Assembly (NCBI GenBank): GCA_004352715.1
Contig: SCFE01000102.1
Span: forward strand, 1,170,745 to 1,234,744
Length of the DNA: 64,000 nucleotides
Direction: 5' to 3'
Source of the DNA: Hofstenia miamia
Lineage: Eukaryota > Xenacoelomorpha > Acoela
Numbering within the stretch: the stretch's first letter is position 1; each line of letters begins with the position of its first letter. Below, in pieces: positions 1-11,504 of this stretch. The notes below the pieces were generated by a model. It made no database searches. It had not been told where the DNA came from and was given only the letters and a program-made list of their open reading frames with translations. A program made the translations under genes and the position numbers.

Positions 1-1539
1 AAGTATGGTTTCAAGTGTTTAATTTGTAGTTTTAGTTATCATCTATATTACATTTCTAACGATAAATTGTTTGCATTCACATTTCAATAACTTGTTTCCT
101 TTTGTATATGACTAGGCTTATATCTCACGTTAGTATTCATGTGGCAAAAGTTTGTAAAAACATACTTAAAATTGGAAAGTAATTTTAGTTTGGAAATTGT
201 ATAGCAGGATTAATTGGGCCAGCGATCTGGGGCTATTTGTGTGCAGAGTTGAGTACATGATTGTGGCGCTGGGCACAATGTCTCTGGGAGTATGTGTGTA
301 TGATTAGGTAGTCTTCAAGAATCTCTCTCATTTTCGATTCAGAATTGAGCCCTACTTAGGGTATTTGTGCAATGTTAAATTCTCACCATAATTCGATATT
401 CTATTGTAGATAAATTTGTATGGTGTTGTATGTGATGCAGAAGTTTCAGCCACTACATTCTTGGACTTAAAATTCTTAAACCTGATGTAATCAGTGAATT
501 TCAAATTGTGAAAATGAGAAAAATAAAATTATATGTCCTGAAAAATAAGGCTGTACCATGTATGTCCCATTCAGCATAATCGAACTAACATGAAATATAA
601 CAAAATTGATTTTGCCAGAATGGTTTTATTTTGTGTCATTAGTGGCACACAAGGACTGTAGAGGTTAAATCAATTTCTAAGTGTATTCAGCTCCAGTTGA
701 CGCGATAATTTATTGCAGGTTTATTTGATTGTTTATTCACTAGTTGAACCGCACGGAATTTGAATTTTGTAAACGCTTCTTCTCGGCCAAATGCATTTCA
801 TTCACAACGTGGCGCTATTTGTTCCAAAAGCATGCAATTATTGCTGCATTTTTCGTAGTTTCGATTCATTGTAAATCCCAACCTGATTCAATTCTTGCCC
901 ATTACAGGAACATTAGATTTCACATTTTTAGCTAATGAGTTAAATCAATTAATGATAGAACCGATATTTTTTGCAATTTATTATAAAATGTAAAACATAT
1001 GGAAAGTTTTCTATTAAAAATAACTATCCGTACATAAAGTAAGCACAAATCTTCAATGTAAATTTTAACATTTTCGCGGTTGGCACTTTTGAATAGCTGC
1101 GTAATAATGTATTACAATGCTATTTAAGCAAAAAATAAATTATTTCTGGACGAAATTTTATTATAAATCTCAGCTAACAATTTCACAGACAGTTTTGATG
1201 TCCCAGAAAGCTGTTTGTCTGGAAGAATAGTAGGCTCTGCAGAGTTATTGGCAATATTTTATTCCGGCAATTCGTAAATGAATATCTTGACATTGCTGAA
1301 TTTTCAGTTATCTTAGTATGAAAGAAAATAAATTATTATATTATTTTTCAAGGCCATGTTTAGTATGTACTTGTTTTCTTTAGATAAAAATAGATAATTT
1401 GTATTGAAATGTTGCGAGGTATTGTTTTAATAATCATTTATTGCGCAACCCTAAATCACGCCTGCCAAGGTGTAATTAAAATGACAAGTATACAAGATTA
1501 ATTTGAGGAAAAATTGTGTCAAAATGTTCATATTTTCAG
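1..1539. other. No gene recognised; probably intron or upstream part of the FNDC3-like gene
   Basis: AT-rich sequence ahead of the first recognisable FNDC3-like exon. I found no convincing coding exon on either strand. The short ORF near 744-935 has no recognisable motif. Because the first visible exon has an acceptor and starts inside a fibronectin-III domain, earlier exons must lie upstream of the window or remain unrecognised here. Confidence 0.4.
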
Positions 1540-1720
1540 CGATTGGTTTTTAGAGCAACTAGTATTTACAATGGCAGTCACTCGTCATTCAAAGTGATAA
1601 AACTGGCGGAGAAAACGTCATACACTTTTCGCGTTTATTCTTCAAATGACGCAGGCGACGGTGATTGCTCGGATGACGTCACCTTCACAACCACTAAAGC
1701 ACTTCCTGCTCTTGTTAAAG
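1540..1720 (+). CDS. FNDC3: FNDC3-like exon: C-terminal half of an FN3 module
   Basis: The acceptor tattttcag ends at 1539 and the donor gtatcg starts at 1721. The 181-nt exon reads open from RLVFRATS to ALPALVK and ends in phase 1. It contains the typical FN3 strand F motif (YTFRVYSSNDAG). Confidence 0.7.
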
Positions 1721-4700
1721 GTATCGATAAAGTTTACGTCGTCATTTCAGAATTTATTTAATTATCAAAAACTGTCCACAATTCCATTGACGGCAAAAGT
1801 TTCACTTACTTGAAAAGTTAAATTCATGTCATTTCATCGTTTAATTTAATCTTTGTATCAAACCACAAACGTATTTGAATATATCAATACAGTTCTGTCA
1901 AAACAAAATCAAGATATTTCTGCGTATTAACATTTTGTTTGAAAATACTTTATCTGCATTTCTGCATGCACTGGCTCACGCAGAATAAAATCGTAGTTAC
2001 TTTGCCATATTTTATGAGTAGAATATCAACACTTATCTATCAAAATTAAATTGGTTTTGACTCGATTGCGATGTTGATATTTTCAATAATTACAGCATCC
2101 TGAATTCTCCTGTTTAAAACTTTTGCGAGTTTTCCAATAGTAAATGTAATCCTGTGGTTATTTCCAAATATGTCACATTTATGTATGTACTCTATTTGTG
2201 ATGTCGGGTAGAGCATTTTTAAATCCACACCCGTTAATGAAATTTTTTTACTGCTATTGAAGAATTTAAAAATTTTCCATAAAACTTCGAACATCATTCA
2301 TTATGTGTTTAGTAATTGTTAATTTTTTCAATATTTTATTTATTAGGATTTTAAAAAATCTTATTTTAATTACACAATGTTGAGTAGAAAACTTACCCTT
2401 ACCCGCTTGTACCCCATAATTACTATGCGCACCCGCAAATCACTATATGTTATATTTTCGATTTTATATACAATAACTAGTAATGTGCAATTTAGATGTC
2501 TTAAAATTGATTTAAACTAATTAAATTTTTGGGGAAAAGTTTAAATGGAATTTTAAATTACTGATGATAGAATTATGTTAATAACAAATTACAACGAAAT
2601 CAGTAGATTTCTTATATTATTAATTTTTATTGTTTTTTCATTGCAAGTTTAGTTCTGAAGCATATGAATTTATTAATGAGGGTGAGATCCCCTGTTTTTC
2701 TATTTTATAGATGTTATTTATACAACTTTTACTATTTCTTAGGTAGCTGCTGACTTAATTATTATAAGTTATTGATAATTTAATTCTGTTCAATTAAATG
2801 CACATTTATATTATTATAAGTTATCTACCCGAATTTATATAACTATAGTTGGCTGCAAAAAAATGAGACTAGAAAAAAGGCATATTACTTTTGAACTACT
2901 GAACGTAACAACTCAAGAAAGGTACGATTTAAAGATAAATTAAAGGACTATAAGTAAAAAGCATCAAAGTCTAATTTGTTTTCCTCCTGTAGAAATAACT
3001 TCATTCAAAAGAACTGAAACTGATTTCATTAAATTGGACTTCATTTCAGATGTCAAAATGTGTTGACTTTATTGAATTTTTTCTTTTAAATCGGATATAT
3101 TTTTCGGATTTTTCTTCTCAACGTCATTTTTCAATATCTGCCACACGTTTTCGATTGGAGAAAGATCAGCAGAACTTGGTGGCCATTGCAAAAACTGGAT
3201 ATTATTTTCAGAAAACCAATTTTTTGTCTTTGCTGACGTGTGCGGGGTTGCTCCGTCCTGTTGGAGTATCCATCCATCATCATATAAAGCATCAGCATAA
3301 GGCATAAATTCAGCTATAATTTGGCAATATCTTTGACTGTCGATTGTGGCTTTTCCGTCTAAAATTTTCAAATAAAACCCACGATAGGAAAGTGCTCCCC
3401 AAACCATAATTTTTTGGTCGAACTTTGGAACCGCTTTTGTTGGTCTTGGACATTTCTTTGACGACCACACTTGTACTTTGTTTCTGTGTAGTTGAAATAC
3501 GCACTCATCAGTTATCCAAACATCTTCAAAAGTGTAGTCTTTCCAATCTTTCACGAAATTTAATCTTTTTTCTTGATGTTCTTTTGTAATCCGAAGTCGA
3601 TTTTTTCTGCCAATTTTTGTAACTCCACTTTTTTTCAGTGTTCTCTGAACTGGGGTTTCATGCAGAGATGTCCGCTTCAGTTTGAAGTCGGTTTGCAATT
3701 TTTTTCCCAGAAATATAGGGATTTTTGAGAGCAATTGCGACTGTTTTCTGAATGAATTTTCCAATAATTTTTCGAGGGCGTCCACTTCCTTTTCTTCTTT
3801 TGAGAGATTCTCCTTGTCGAATTTTTTTCAGCTTTCGAAAATAAGTTGATCGAGAAATTTGCGATGTCGCAAAGGCGTTTTCAAGCTGTTCCAACGTTTC
3901 CATTCCGAAGAAATCAAGTAGAAACTTTGCAAAGCAAAACAATTTGTTTGGTAAGTGTTTTCAAATAATTACGAAGTACCAGTTTAATTAATTAACTTTT
4001 TTGTTTGACCATTTTAAAATTCACAAAATTCTCGTTGTCTTTTATTTTTATAGTTTTCCTCTAAAACGTCTCAATACGTTTCCACAAAGCGTTAAAAAAT
4101 AGGTGTTCAGTCTCATTTTTTTATCAGCCAACTATAATTTAAATTGTTAACCTTCGCAACCCGACTGCGATATGATTTGCACATCCCACGATTAAAGCTG
4201 ATATTGAAAGATGTATGTCTCCCATAACGCATTGCGCTGTTTTGTGAATTTGGGTGGGAGCGCAAGGCTAGAGCTTTCAAACTCTGCATAGATACTTGAG
4301 TATGTATGTTTCTAGGTTTTATTTTTCTTAGATTCACCCTCTGAATAAATTTCGATCATTTCAAAATTTTTGTTATTTACCATATGAACCTACATTCGCC
4401 ATGGTTTAGCTTATCAAGGAATGTAATCTTCATCGTAGTATTTCATCTTTCAAGTGGAATATCTCAATGAATAATAATCAGATTAAGTTTGGACCACTTT
4501 TTGTTTCTTTGAAATTACATTTTCCATGTAACTGCAAAAACTTCTAATATATATTCTGCATATTAATTGAATAAATCACGTTAGAATAAATTGATTCGTT
4601 TTTAATAACACCTTGTACATTCCGCTATTGAGGATGCTCAAAATATATGCATTGCGCAGTCAAAGCTAACTATTGCTTTAATATATATTCAGTAAAAATT

Positions 4701-6175
4701 AAATTATAATTTAAATTATTAATTTAATTATAGTCTTTTTATGTACATCAATGCACAAAAATCATTCATTTTTCATGAGTTTGCTTATTGTTATGAATCT
4801 AGAAATGCACTTGAGGGAGAATAGGCCTTCGCCAAGTAGCTCAGTTTTCTTTACTATTATTCGGAAATTCAGTTAGAATTTGTGTCTTTAAAGGAATATA
4901 ATCTCCATTACACATGCAATGTTCCTAAATTTTTAAAATCCATTTTCTTTGATGTAAGTATATATCGTTATTGTATCTAGACGTGATTTAATAAAGTCTG
5001 ACGTATCTTGAGATGTTGGTTAATAATGATCCAAGCACGTTTTCAAAGTTGATTTTGATTGGCTCATTCAATGTTTCTTACCTTTTTTCAGGGACCATGC
5101 AATATTTGATAACCTCTATTCAATATTTTTTAAATTTAATACAATTTCATTTATAATTTGTTTTGGTGGAATACAATGGCTTATTTATTTTTTGACGCTG
5201 TTTATTAGAAATGTTTTCCACGAACTTTTTGTTTCAACGACATCGATTTCTAAGACCTTGATTTTCTTCAAATAATTTTGCATTTGAATTATTTACATTA
5301 AATATAAAAGCTACAAAATCTATTGCCATTAAGTTTAATCAGCGTACTGGAAAGCAAATCAAGTAGTAGTCATATTTAGTTGGCAACTATCTTTCCTAGA
5401 TTTTTTGGTTAATTGGCTTGAATTGTAAGTCATATCAGAAGTTTTTACTTAGGGCTTCGTTTGCGATCAGTTACAGACACATCAGTGGCGATCTCATGGC
5501 AAGAGCATCCCCCGATTAATGGTGATCGTGTAACGTACTACGCTCAAATTTCAGATGCTTTTGGAGGCGAGTTTAGAAGGGTAAGTTTTGTTCTTTTTGA
5601 AACCTTGGACATCCTTGGAATTTTCCATCTTCATTCCAATTCTTTACTTCATGTTTCAATGGTTTATTAATTTGAAATACTTTCTTCGTAATATTATTGT
5701 TTTGCAAAACAGTGTTATTATGATTATAGAAAATTAAGAAGTTTCGGGAAATCATCAAATACCAATATATTTCATAATTGTATACATAAAATCTTGGTAG
5801 TTTTCATGTTAAGGCTTGTAGTGGGTTATACGTTGATAATTTGGTTTTTAGGATTGCAAATGTACTGATGTGAAGCACGAATTCAGTGGTTTACTCCCAG
5901 ATACAGATTATAGACTCAGAGTCTCCGCAATCCGTCATTGCGATGACGGTGCTCATTTAAGCGGGAGTTTCACCTCGTTTCTAATCTTCAAAACGGAACC
6001 GACGCACGCGGAAATCCTTGATGCAAATATGTCGCTTAAACAAAAGCAGTCGCTTTTTTCTCAGATTTGGAGCAATATCCGTATAAGCGACAAGCACATT
6101 GCCATTTTCATTCTGTTCATCGTTTGCCTGATGGGCTTTCTCTTCGCTTACGTCGTCCAGACATTCTATTCCTAA
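1540..6175 (+). CDS. FNDC3: FNDC3-like fibronectin type III tail-anchored protein, 3' part (3 exons)
   Basis: Three exons splice in phase: 1540-1720 (ends phase 1), 5453-5580 (ends phase 0) and 5852-6175 (stop TAA). Seen: acceptors ending ttttcag, acttag and ttttag, and donors gtatcg and gtaagt. The product has one and a half fibronectin-III modules. The first exon carries the end of one module (motif TSYTFRVYSSNDAG). The next two make another (AISWQEHPPINGD, then YRLRVSAIRHCDD). A short linker follows, then one C-terminal membrane segment (AIFILFIVCLMGFLFAYVV) ending a few residues before the stop. Repeated FN3 modules with a C-terminal hydrophobic anchor and a short tail are the FNDC3A/FNDC3B architecture (ER/Golgi or vesicle membranes). 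The orthology is inference from architecture and motifs. The long middle intron holds a Tc1 transposon. Confidence 0.72.
2848..4132 (-). mobile_element. Tc1-like DNA transposon, near complete, with TIRs and TA target duplication
   Basis: Seen: the ends are inverted repeats. The left starts GTTGGCTG then C, A-run, ATGAGACT (2848 on). The right is its near-perfect reverse complement, ending CAGCCAAC at 4132. Both are flanked by TA (2846-2847 and 4133-4134), the Tc1/mariner target duplication. Length is 1285 bp, normal for Tc1. It lies in the intron between FNDC3-like exons at 1720 and 5453, antisense to the gene. The transposase inside is interrupted by one frameshift and one stop, so the copy is young but dead. 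Confidence 0.92.
2964..3942 (-). pseudogene. Tc1 transposase (DD34E), one frameshift and one premature stop
   Basis: The N-terminal part (3942-3658) has the paired helix-turn-helix region and the GRPR-type motif GSGRPRK. The catalytic part (3785-3069) shows the first Asp in WITDECVF, the second Asp in QQDGATPH, and the Glu in SPIENVW with 34 residues between, so DD34E. The two parts are in different frames, shifted near 3690-3660. At 3071-3069 an in-frame TAA follows LKEKIQ. The same frame then stays open for another 34 codons to TGA at 2966-2964, with a typical Tc1 C-terminus (GGKQIRL). Full length would be about 326 residues, normal for the family. Confidence 0.9.
4133..5452. other. Intron sequence, nothing recognised
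   Basis: Remaining intron of the FNDC3-like gene after the Tc1 insertion. AT-rich, with no coding pattern, long repeat or RNA gene that I could recognise. Confidence 0.5.
5453..5580 (+). CDS. FNDC3: FNDC3-like exon: N-terminal half of the last FN3 module
   Basis: This 128-nt exon starts after acttag and ends at a consensus donor gtaagt (5581). The phase-1 base from the upstream exon completes a Gly codon at the join. It encodes LRLRSVTDTSVAISWQEHPP, the B-strand tryptophan region of an FN3 fold, then PINGDRVTYY. Confidence 0.72.
5852..6175 (+). CDS. FNDC3: FNDC3-like last exon: FN3 C-terminal half and tail-anchor membrane segment
   Basis: The exon starts after gtttttag in phase 0 and runs 107 codons to TAA at 6173-6175. 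It has the FN3 F/G strand motif (DYRLRVSAIRHC) near its start, a polar linker, and one hydrophobic segment of about 20 residues ending at VVQTF close to the stop. The position of the single membrane helix at the extreme C-terminus is what points to FNDC3 rather than a receptor with a cytoplasmic domain. Confidence 0.75.
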   Translation, partial: DCKCTDVKHEFSGLLPDTDYRLRVSAIRHCDDGAHLSGSFTSFLIFKTEPTHAEILDANMSLKQKQSLFSQIWSNIRISDKHIAIFILFIVCLMGFLFAYVVQTFYS

Positions 6176-6578
6176 TTGTTCTGGTGCTATTACTATGTCT
6201 ATGTTGATCGCTAGTTTTGTAACATTCCTGTGCAGTACCCACTCTTAGCAGCTATTCCAGGCCTCTAGCCAGCTCTTGTTGAGAGATCGCATTCTCATTA
6301 TTGCTAGTTGTTTATAGTTTGTATTTTAATATTAGATGTACATTAGGATAAAATGCTCCGATTATTCGCTTTGTATAGACGTGTATATAGGTCTCCATGT
6401 GCAGTAATAGGGTTGCTGGGCTGTGACTGTGCCTTTTAATTATATTTTTGGTAATGTTCAATGACGAAGATGGGGAATTTTTAATATTATTTTGTGTTTG
6501 AATTCTGTCATCAATTGCGTGACAATTTGAATGTTGTTTCAAATTATGGGACATGCTGTGTATTTTCGCAATTGTATT

Positions 6579-6584
6579 AATAAA
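6579..6584 (+). terminator. Candidate polyadenylation signal AATAAA for the FNDC3-like gene
   Basis: The first clear AATAAA after the stop codon, about 400 bases downstream, in AT-rich 3'UTR-like sequence. Its use is inferred from position only; the base composition makes chance matches common. Confidence 0.35.
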
Positions 6585-6633
6585 TATTATTTTTGCAGTT
6601 ATTTATTCAAATAGTCTTTCACAGACCAAATTT

Positions 6634-6874
6634 TTCAATAATATATTTGATCCTTTCAAACAAATTCCATTAAGAGATTTAAACATAAACTTATGTTCTG
6701 AAGCAATTTATTTCATTCCTCTAATTAAGCGTTTTCTGCAAAATTTGTTTCCCTAGAGTTTCCATTAAATGTTAGAAAAACATTACACAAAACGAGAAAA
6801 AAATTACTAACTTATTACAAGGAATGTGCAAGCCTCCTCTTGAATAAGCCTCCAAATACGAACTCATATCAACT
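6634..6874. repeat. Direct repeat copy A (241 bp), second copy at 6931-7171
   Basis: Starting at ttcaataatatatttgatcc, this block recurs 297 bases downstream with only a few differences near its end (taagcc versus taactc). Copy A ends immediately before a single N at 6875. The repeated sequence belongs to the decayed 3' end of the P-like transposase. It is either a local duplication or an unresolved overlap at an assembly join. Confidence 0.9.
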
Positions 6875-6930
6875 NAATTTTGTAATCTTTTTTGAATCTT
6901 TTCTAAACTCTACGAAGAGTTGTTAAATTG

Positions 6931-7171
6931 TTCAATAATATATTTGATCCTTTCAAACAAATTCCATTAAGAGATTTAAACATAAACTTATGTTCTGAAG
7001 CAATTTATTTCATTCCTCTAATTAAGCGTTTTCTGCAAAATTTGTTTCCCTAGAGTTTCCATTAAATGTTAGAAAAACATTACACAAAACGAGAAAAAAA
7101 TTACTAACTTATTACAAGGAATGTGCAAGCCTCCTCTTGAATAACTCTCCAAATACGAACTCATATCAACT
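6931..7171. repeat. Direct repeat copy B (241 bp), first copy at 6634-6874
   Basis: Near-identical to 6634-6874. This copy is continuous with the transposase reading frame upstream on the minus strand, so it is the original of the two. Confidence 0.9.
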
Positions 7172-7200
7172 GTTACAGATGACAACTCATGTTTATCAAT

Positions 7201-8151
7201 TCAAACAATATAGCCACAAACATATACAAGAACGTTGAGTGTATCCTTATCTAAGATAAACTGAATTGAGCTTCGATTTAAACTGTTAATATATGTAATT
7301 TCTTCTGCATCAAACGCATAATCACACACTTCACATAAGTGAGAACCATCTAAAACGTGCGGCATTACATTGAGGTGCAAAAATAGCTTCGCTTGATCTA
7401 ATCGATTTGTTTGAATAATTTTTTGCACAGAAATATAGTAATTGCAACCTGCAGATCTTCTGAAATGCGCAAACAATTCTTCAATTGTATCTCCACCAAA
7501 TGTTCCAAGAAGGACATATTTGTGTTGATAACTTCTAGTTGTATGTAATAAATGTTTGGCCAATGCAACAAAACCATTACTTGTCCGCATTAATGTATTT
7601 GAAGTGTCCATTGTTAAAGATTTTGAACGATTTGAAGCTTTGACAGGAGCCATAAATTGAGCTAACTGCCCANNNNNNNNNNNNNNNNNNNNNNNNNNNN
7701 NNNNNNNNNNNNNNNNNNNNNNNNNNNNNNAACAATAATTGAGAACATATTGATAGGCAGGTCTACTTAATGAATATAATCCTACCGCTAATATGACGTC
7801 AGTTTGATCATAGAAATTTGTTGTTGTATCTTTAACATTACTATTCAATAAATGAATTTGACGTTCTAAAAACTTTTCTTTGTCAGATTGTTCATTATCC
7901 TCCACTACAGTGATCAAGCACCTAACAACTTCATACAGTTGACTCCATCTCGTTACAAAACTGTTGTCAAGAAAATCCATGTTAACTACCTTTAAACCTG
8001 TGAAACATATACAATGAAATCTCGATTTACATTTATTAGGAAAACTTGAAAATTGGTCCACAACAATCGTTTGATAACAACGTAAAGTATTTTTGATTTG
8101 CAAGTACTTGCACAGAATGTGAAATCGTTTGTATCTTTGATTGAAAGTCAT
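7201..8151 (-). pseudogene. P-element/THAP9-type transposase, partial
   Basis: A 316-codon ORF broken by 58 N. The N-terminal half has the helical segment DVILAVGLYSLSRPAYQYV, like the region after the coiled coil in THAP9/P transposases. The C-terminal half has MDTSNTLMRTSNGFVALA and the family signature EELFAHFRRSAGCNYYISV (usually EHxFGxxRxxxGxNxxxS). The ORF ends GYIV-TGA. The same frame then continues with a family-like motif (SYSRGGLHIPCNK) before TAA and TAG stops. The protein is therefore truncated by nonsense mutations. The usual function is cut-and-paste transposition in the nucleus. Probably inactive. Confidence 0.8.
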
Positions 8152-8610
8152 TTACGAAATTATCATAATTTATGATATCTTTAACATTGAATTAGGACAA
8201 TTCATCAGGCTGAGTTGTTCGAACTTCAAAACTAGTCCGTAATGTAGTCCGCGTTTTCGGTTGGGGGCGGAATAATAGAAATAGGTACACTTGAAAAAAT
8301 AGATGGTGACTCAATAGGAACAAGAAATCCTCCTAAAAAACTTAAATTACAAATTAAAAAAACGTGATATTTTTTAGCTGAAAAATTTTACTACAGTATT
8401 ATTGAATTAGTCACAAATGATTGAGCATTTCAAAATGTGAAAAATACGCAAAATTGCATTTTGCCTATGAATCTTAATCAGAAGAGTAGACAGGATACTC
8501 TGATCGGAGACATTTTGCTGGTGAACAATTTGGGGTACAAAACAATTATTAATTCAATGAATTACAGAAAAATGCTACAAAATAATCTAAAATAACTGCT
8601 AATTTAGAAT

Positions 8611-8763
8611 TATTAAAAAACATAACATGCAGTAGTGATACATGTGGAGTTTTGTCAAAAATCTTATATTTCGGAGAGACACACATACATTTTGCTACAC
8701 GAATTAATGAACAACTTATAAGTCATTTAAAATCAGAAATTTCTGATGGGGGGACTGAGGCTG
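8611..8763 (+). pseudogene. Possible GIY-YIG-type nuclease fragment
   Basis: An open plus-strand frame reads ITCSSDTCGVLSKILYFGET, then an Arg-containing segment (ATRINEQL), and ends TAA. The order C-x4-C, Y-F-G-E-T and a downstream Arg in (T)RINE resembles the GIY-YIG endonuclease of Penelope-like retroelements, where YxGET is typical. No adjoining reverse transcriptase is visible and the piece is only about 50 residues. It may be chance. Confidence 0.28.
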
Positions 8764-9339
8764 TTTAATATGATTTTTCATAATACTTTCATTATATATT
8801 TGATTAAATATTTACTAATCGTACAATATTCCTCTACATGTTATGATAATAATTGTAAGGATATTTATGATGCGTTAGTTCTGGCTTACTACTAGAGTCT
8901 TAGTTTCGTCAAATTTGTTAGAAATACGTTAATTGACTGGTCACCATCACTGAGAATCGTTAGAAATTCTTAAAAAAGTGGTACACTATTGCTGACATTT
9001 TATAAATTTATGAAAAAAAAAAAGTATTGGGAATAGATTTTGAAATATTGATATAGCAAATTTAAATTAGCAACTTTATTTTTATAAAGCAATTCTACTG
9101 TATTTATAAAAAATATCTAAACAACCAAGTTGAAGAACTAAAATTTACTGTCGAAATAAGAAAAGATCAAACTTCAAAATTTCTTGAACATATCATTTAC
9201 TAAAAAATCTGATATGTAATCGAAACTGTATATGAAGTCAACGAATAGCCTAATTAGGATCTACATGAGTTATTACAATGTGCATATTAATCTATACTTT
9301 AGACGCTCAGACATGTACACATATTGCAAAAAACACTAC

Positions 9340-9541
9340 CTTTTGTTTTTTCTTTTTGCACGTCATCCTGGAAATGTAATCCACACACTGCCATATTTTG
9401 CATTACATTAGTAATTATATTTGGCAGACTGGCGAGCCAAATTGTCCGTCTTTCAGGATCACTTGGGAAACTATATATTGGAACGTTAGGCTTAGAGTAA
9501 TAACCAGTTTTGCAACCTGCTACAAAGCAACTTCTACCCAT
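9340..9541 (-). CDS. THAP zinc-finger exon of the P-like transposon
   Basis: Starts with MGRSCFVAGCKTGY, giving the first pair of a C2CH finger (C-x4-C). The core follows (PIYSFPSDPERRTIWLASLP), then the second pair in VCGLHF (C-x2-H). Spacing and the invariant Pro/Trp positions fit the THAP DNA-binding domain. The exon probably ends at a donor gtagtg after the EKTK codons (last exon base 9340). THAP fingers are the DNA-binding part of P-type transposases. The location 1.2 kb upstream of such a transposase on the same strand supports one transcription unit. Confidence 0.8.
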
Positions 9542-9717
9542 GTATTATTAGTAATAACTAAAGTGAATTGAAACACACTGCATCACTTTTGGGTTAATGA
9601 ATTTCATTGGTTGCTTGTAATTATATTTTATTTATTTAAGGGCTAAAACTGTTTTTCAGCTGGTGCCAAAATGTCTGGTAAATCCCGCCGCCCAACTAAA
9701 CTTAACGCCAATTAGCA

Positions 9718-9970
9718 GTTCATGGCCTGTCTCAGTATCGCCTTGTTTCAGCTCAATGCATTTTAAAAATGCTGCGCTCACAAATTTTTTACATAACTCC
9801 TTCCTATTTAATAAACATTTCTAAAATATGATTATAAGAAAGGCATATTGAATAAAAAATAAAAAAATCTGCATAATCAAATTACCAAGCAGTACTATAT
9901 ATTTTCTTTGCTTTAAAAATGCTCGTTGTATATCCAATACTCTGCTCAAGCTCTGCTCGACTGGCATGAG
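9718..9970 (-). mobile_element. Degenerate copy of the 374-bp hAT MITE found at 35555-35928
   Basis: The reverse complement of this stretch aligns with the interior of the MITE at 35555-35928. Shared blocks include ttgagcacagtatttgata, the taataaacatttct run and the motif caagctctgctcgactgg. Terminal repeats and target duplication could not be found, so this copy is old or truncated. Confidence 0.65.
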
Positions 9971-11500
9971 ATAATGACAAAGGATTCCAGAAAAATATTG
10001 AAAAATCGCACTTAAAGTTTGAGATGGTAAAAAGTTATGCAATTTAGCAGTATTTATACACTTTAGAGACCAAATTTCTTGCTGGAGTTTAATATTTGAA
10101 ATCACAAATTATAAGCGATCTATATCAAACTCAATTGATGTGATAAAGTATCAAAATGGACGCAATTTCACTGAACATTTAGAAATATTTAATGAATTAT
10201 TTATATTCCTTGCCTAGGAAAATACAATGGTCCTTACTAAAGTACCAAAACGTTTCGCCCAAAATTTTTGCCCTTGAATTTTTTATTGTGATAAGAATGA
10301 GGGAGTGCTGACACTAACAATTTATAGAATGATACTGATTCAAATCAGATGTTGTAACTAGATCTGAAATTCTTTTGGAAATGTTAGTATTGGATGTTCT
10401 TATTTTGAACAAGCTATAGTTAACTCTATCTTGAATTGGTAACAATAAACAATACGATTTCAATAGAACTTTTAATTCATGAGTTTACAAATTTTTCATT
10501 ATTAGTGGATTTAATATTGTTTCAAAATAGTATTGCAAATTATATTTTACTAGAAACACAACACTAATTCCCTTGTATTTTTCTAATCATTGTTAGGTCT
10601 CTCAACAAAATATTTTTAGAAATTCTAATGTCAAATACTCAAGCAAAGTTTGAATCAAAACTTGAAATATGTTTTGCTAATTCCGATTATTATATTATTA
10701 TAGAGAGAGGAAACTGGGGCCTAGGTCAAACGAGTAACCTGTTCATCGCTCAATACTGTGAAACAACGCTGTACAAACGGAACAATGTCTGAGCAAATAT
10801 TTCTATTCAAGTTTAGTAATTTCCAAGAATCTTATTTAAATTTCAATATATTGACAATTTTTAAATTTAATAATTGTTGAATGCAATTTTTATGCGGTAA
10901 GCATGACATGCCATTTATTGCATCGTTATTAAGCAGTTTCCTTTTCCAGAACAACCTTTGAAAATAACCACTTCAAACATGTTGTAAATGCTCCTCTCCA
11001 TTTCACAATATCATTCGATAATTTGTAGATTGGATAACAACCAACAACAAACTGGTTTTAGCCAACATTTATAATCGGCTTCTCCGGGGGAAACTTAAGA
11101 TGAAACATTGCCAATATCAATTCTCTAAAAAATCACAAAAAAATTGTATTATCCATCAAAATCTGTGAAATTCTTTAGCTGCAGCGAATTTTCCTCGAAA
11201 AAATAGGACTAGAGCCCATCCGAACACTTCGAAATCACTATCGGTAGTCTGCATGGTTTTTAATCTTAAACAACCAAGCTTCTGTTTTAGAAGACAAACC
11301 GTTTTTCCACATTTACAAAGAAACTTCTCCAAGTCTATTTCGAAATTTGAAAATTTTGGGGAATGGGTAGATCTATTGGGGAACATACATTAATGCAATG
11401 TTGAAAATTTCTATTAAAGCTTATTGCTGTGGCAGAAATTGTTGTTTTCTTAGAAATTTTCGAATTTTTGAAAAAGATTTAAATTCTCTTCGTACCCATT
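9971..11500. other. No gene recognised
   Basis: AT-rich sequence. The longest ORFs have no motif. No RNA gene or repeat family was recognised. Confidence 0.45.
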
Positions 11501-11504
11501 GAGG

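Larger units (their letters stand above)
6931..9541 (-). mobile_element. P-element/THAP9-like DNA transposon, decayed
   Basis: Minus-strand order is THAP zinc finger (9541-9340), about 1.2 kb without clear coding, a P-element-type transposase (8151-7201) and a decayed C-terminal tail (7200-6931). A THAP finger followed by this transposase is the organisation of Drosophila P and vertebrate THAP9 elements. No terminal repeats or 8-bp target duplications were found, so the limits given are those of recognisable coding sequence. An N gap (7673-7730) removes part of the transposase. Confidence 0.75.

Noticed and set aside
744-935. Possible upstream FNDC3-like exon or small secreted protein
   Set aside because: No FN3 motif, and splice phases do not connect to the exon at 1540. 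The hydrophobic stretch is weak.
7201-9541. A domesticated host THAP9-like gene
   Set aside because: In-frame stops in the conserved C-terminal region and no linking exons argue for a decayed transposon.
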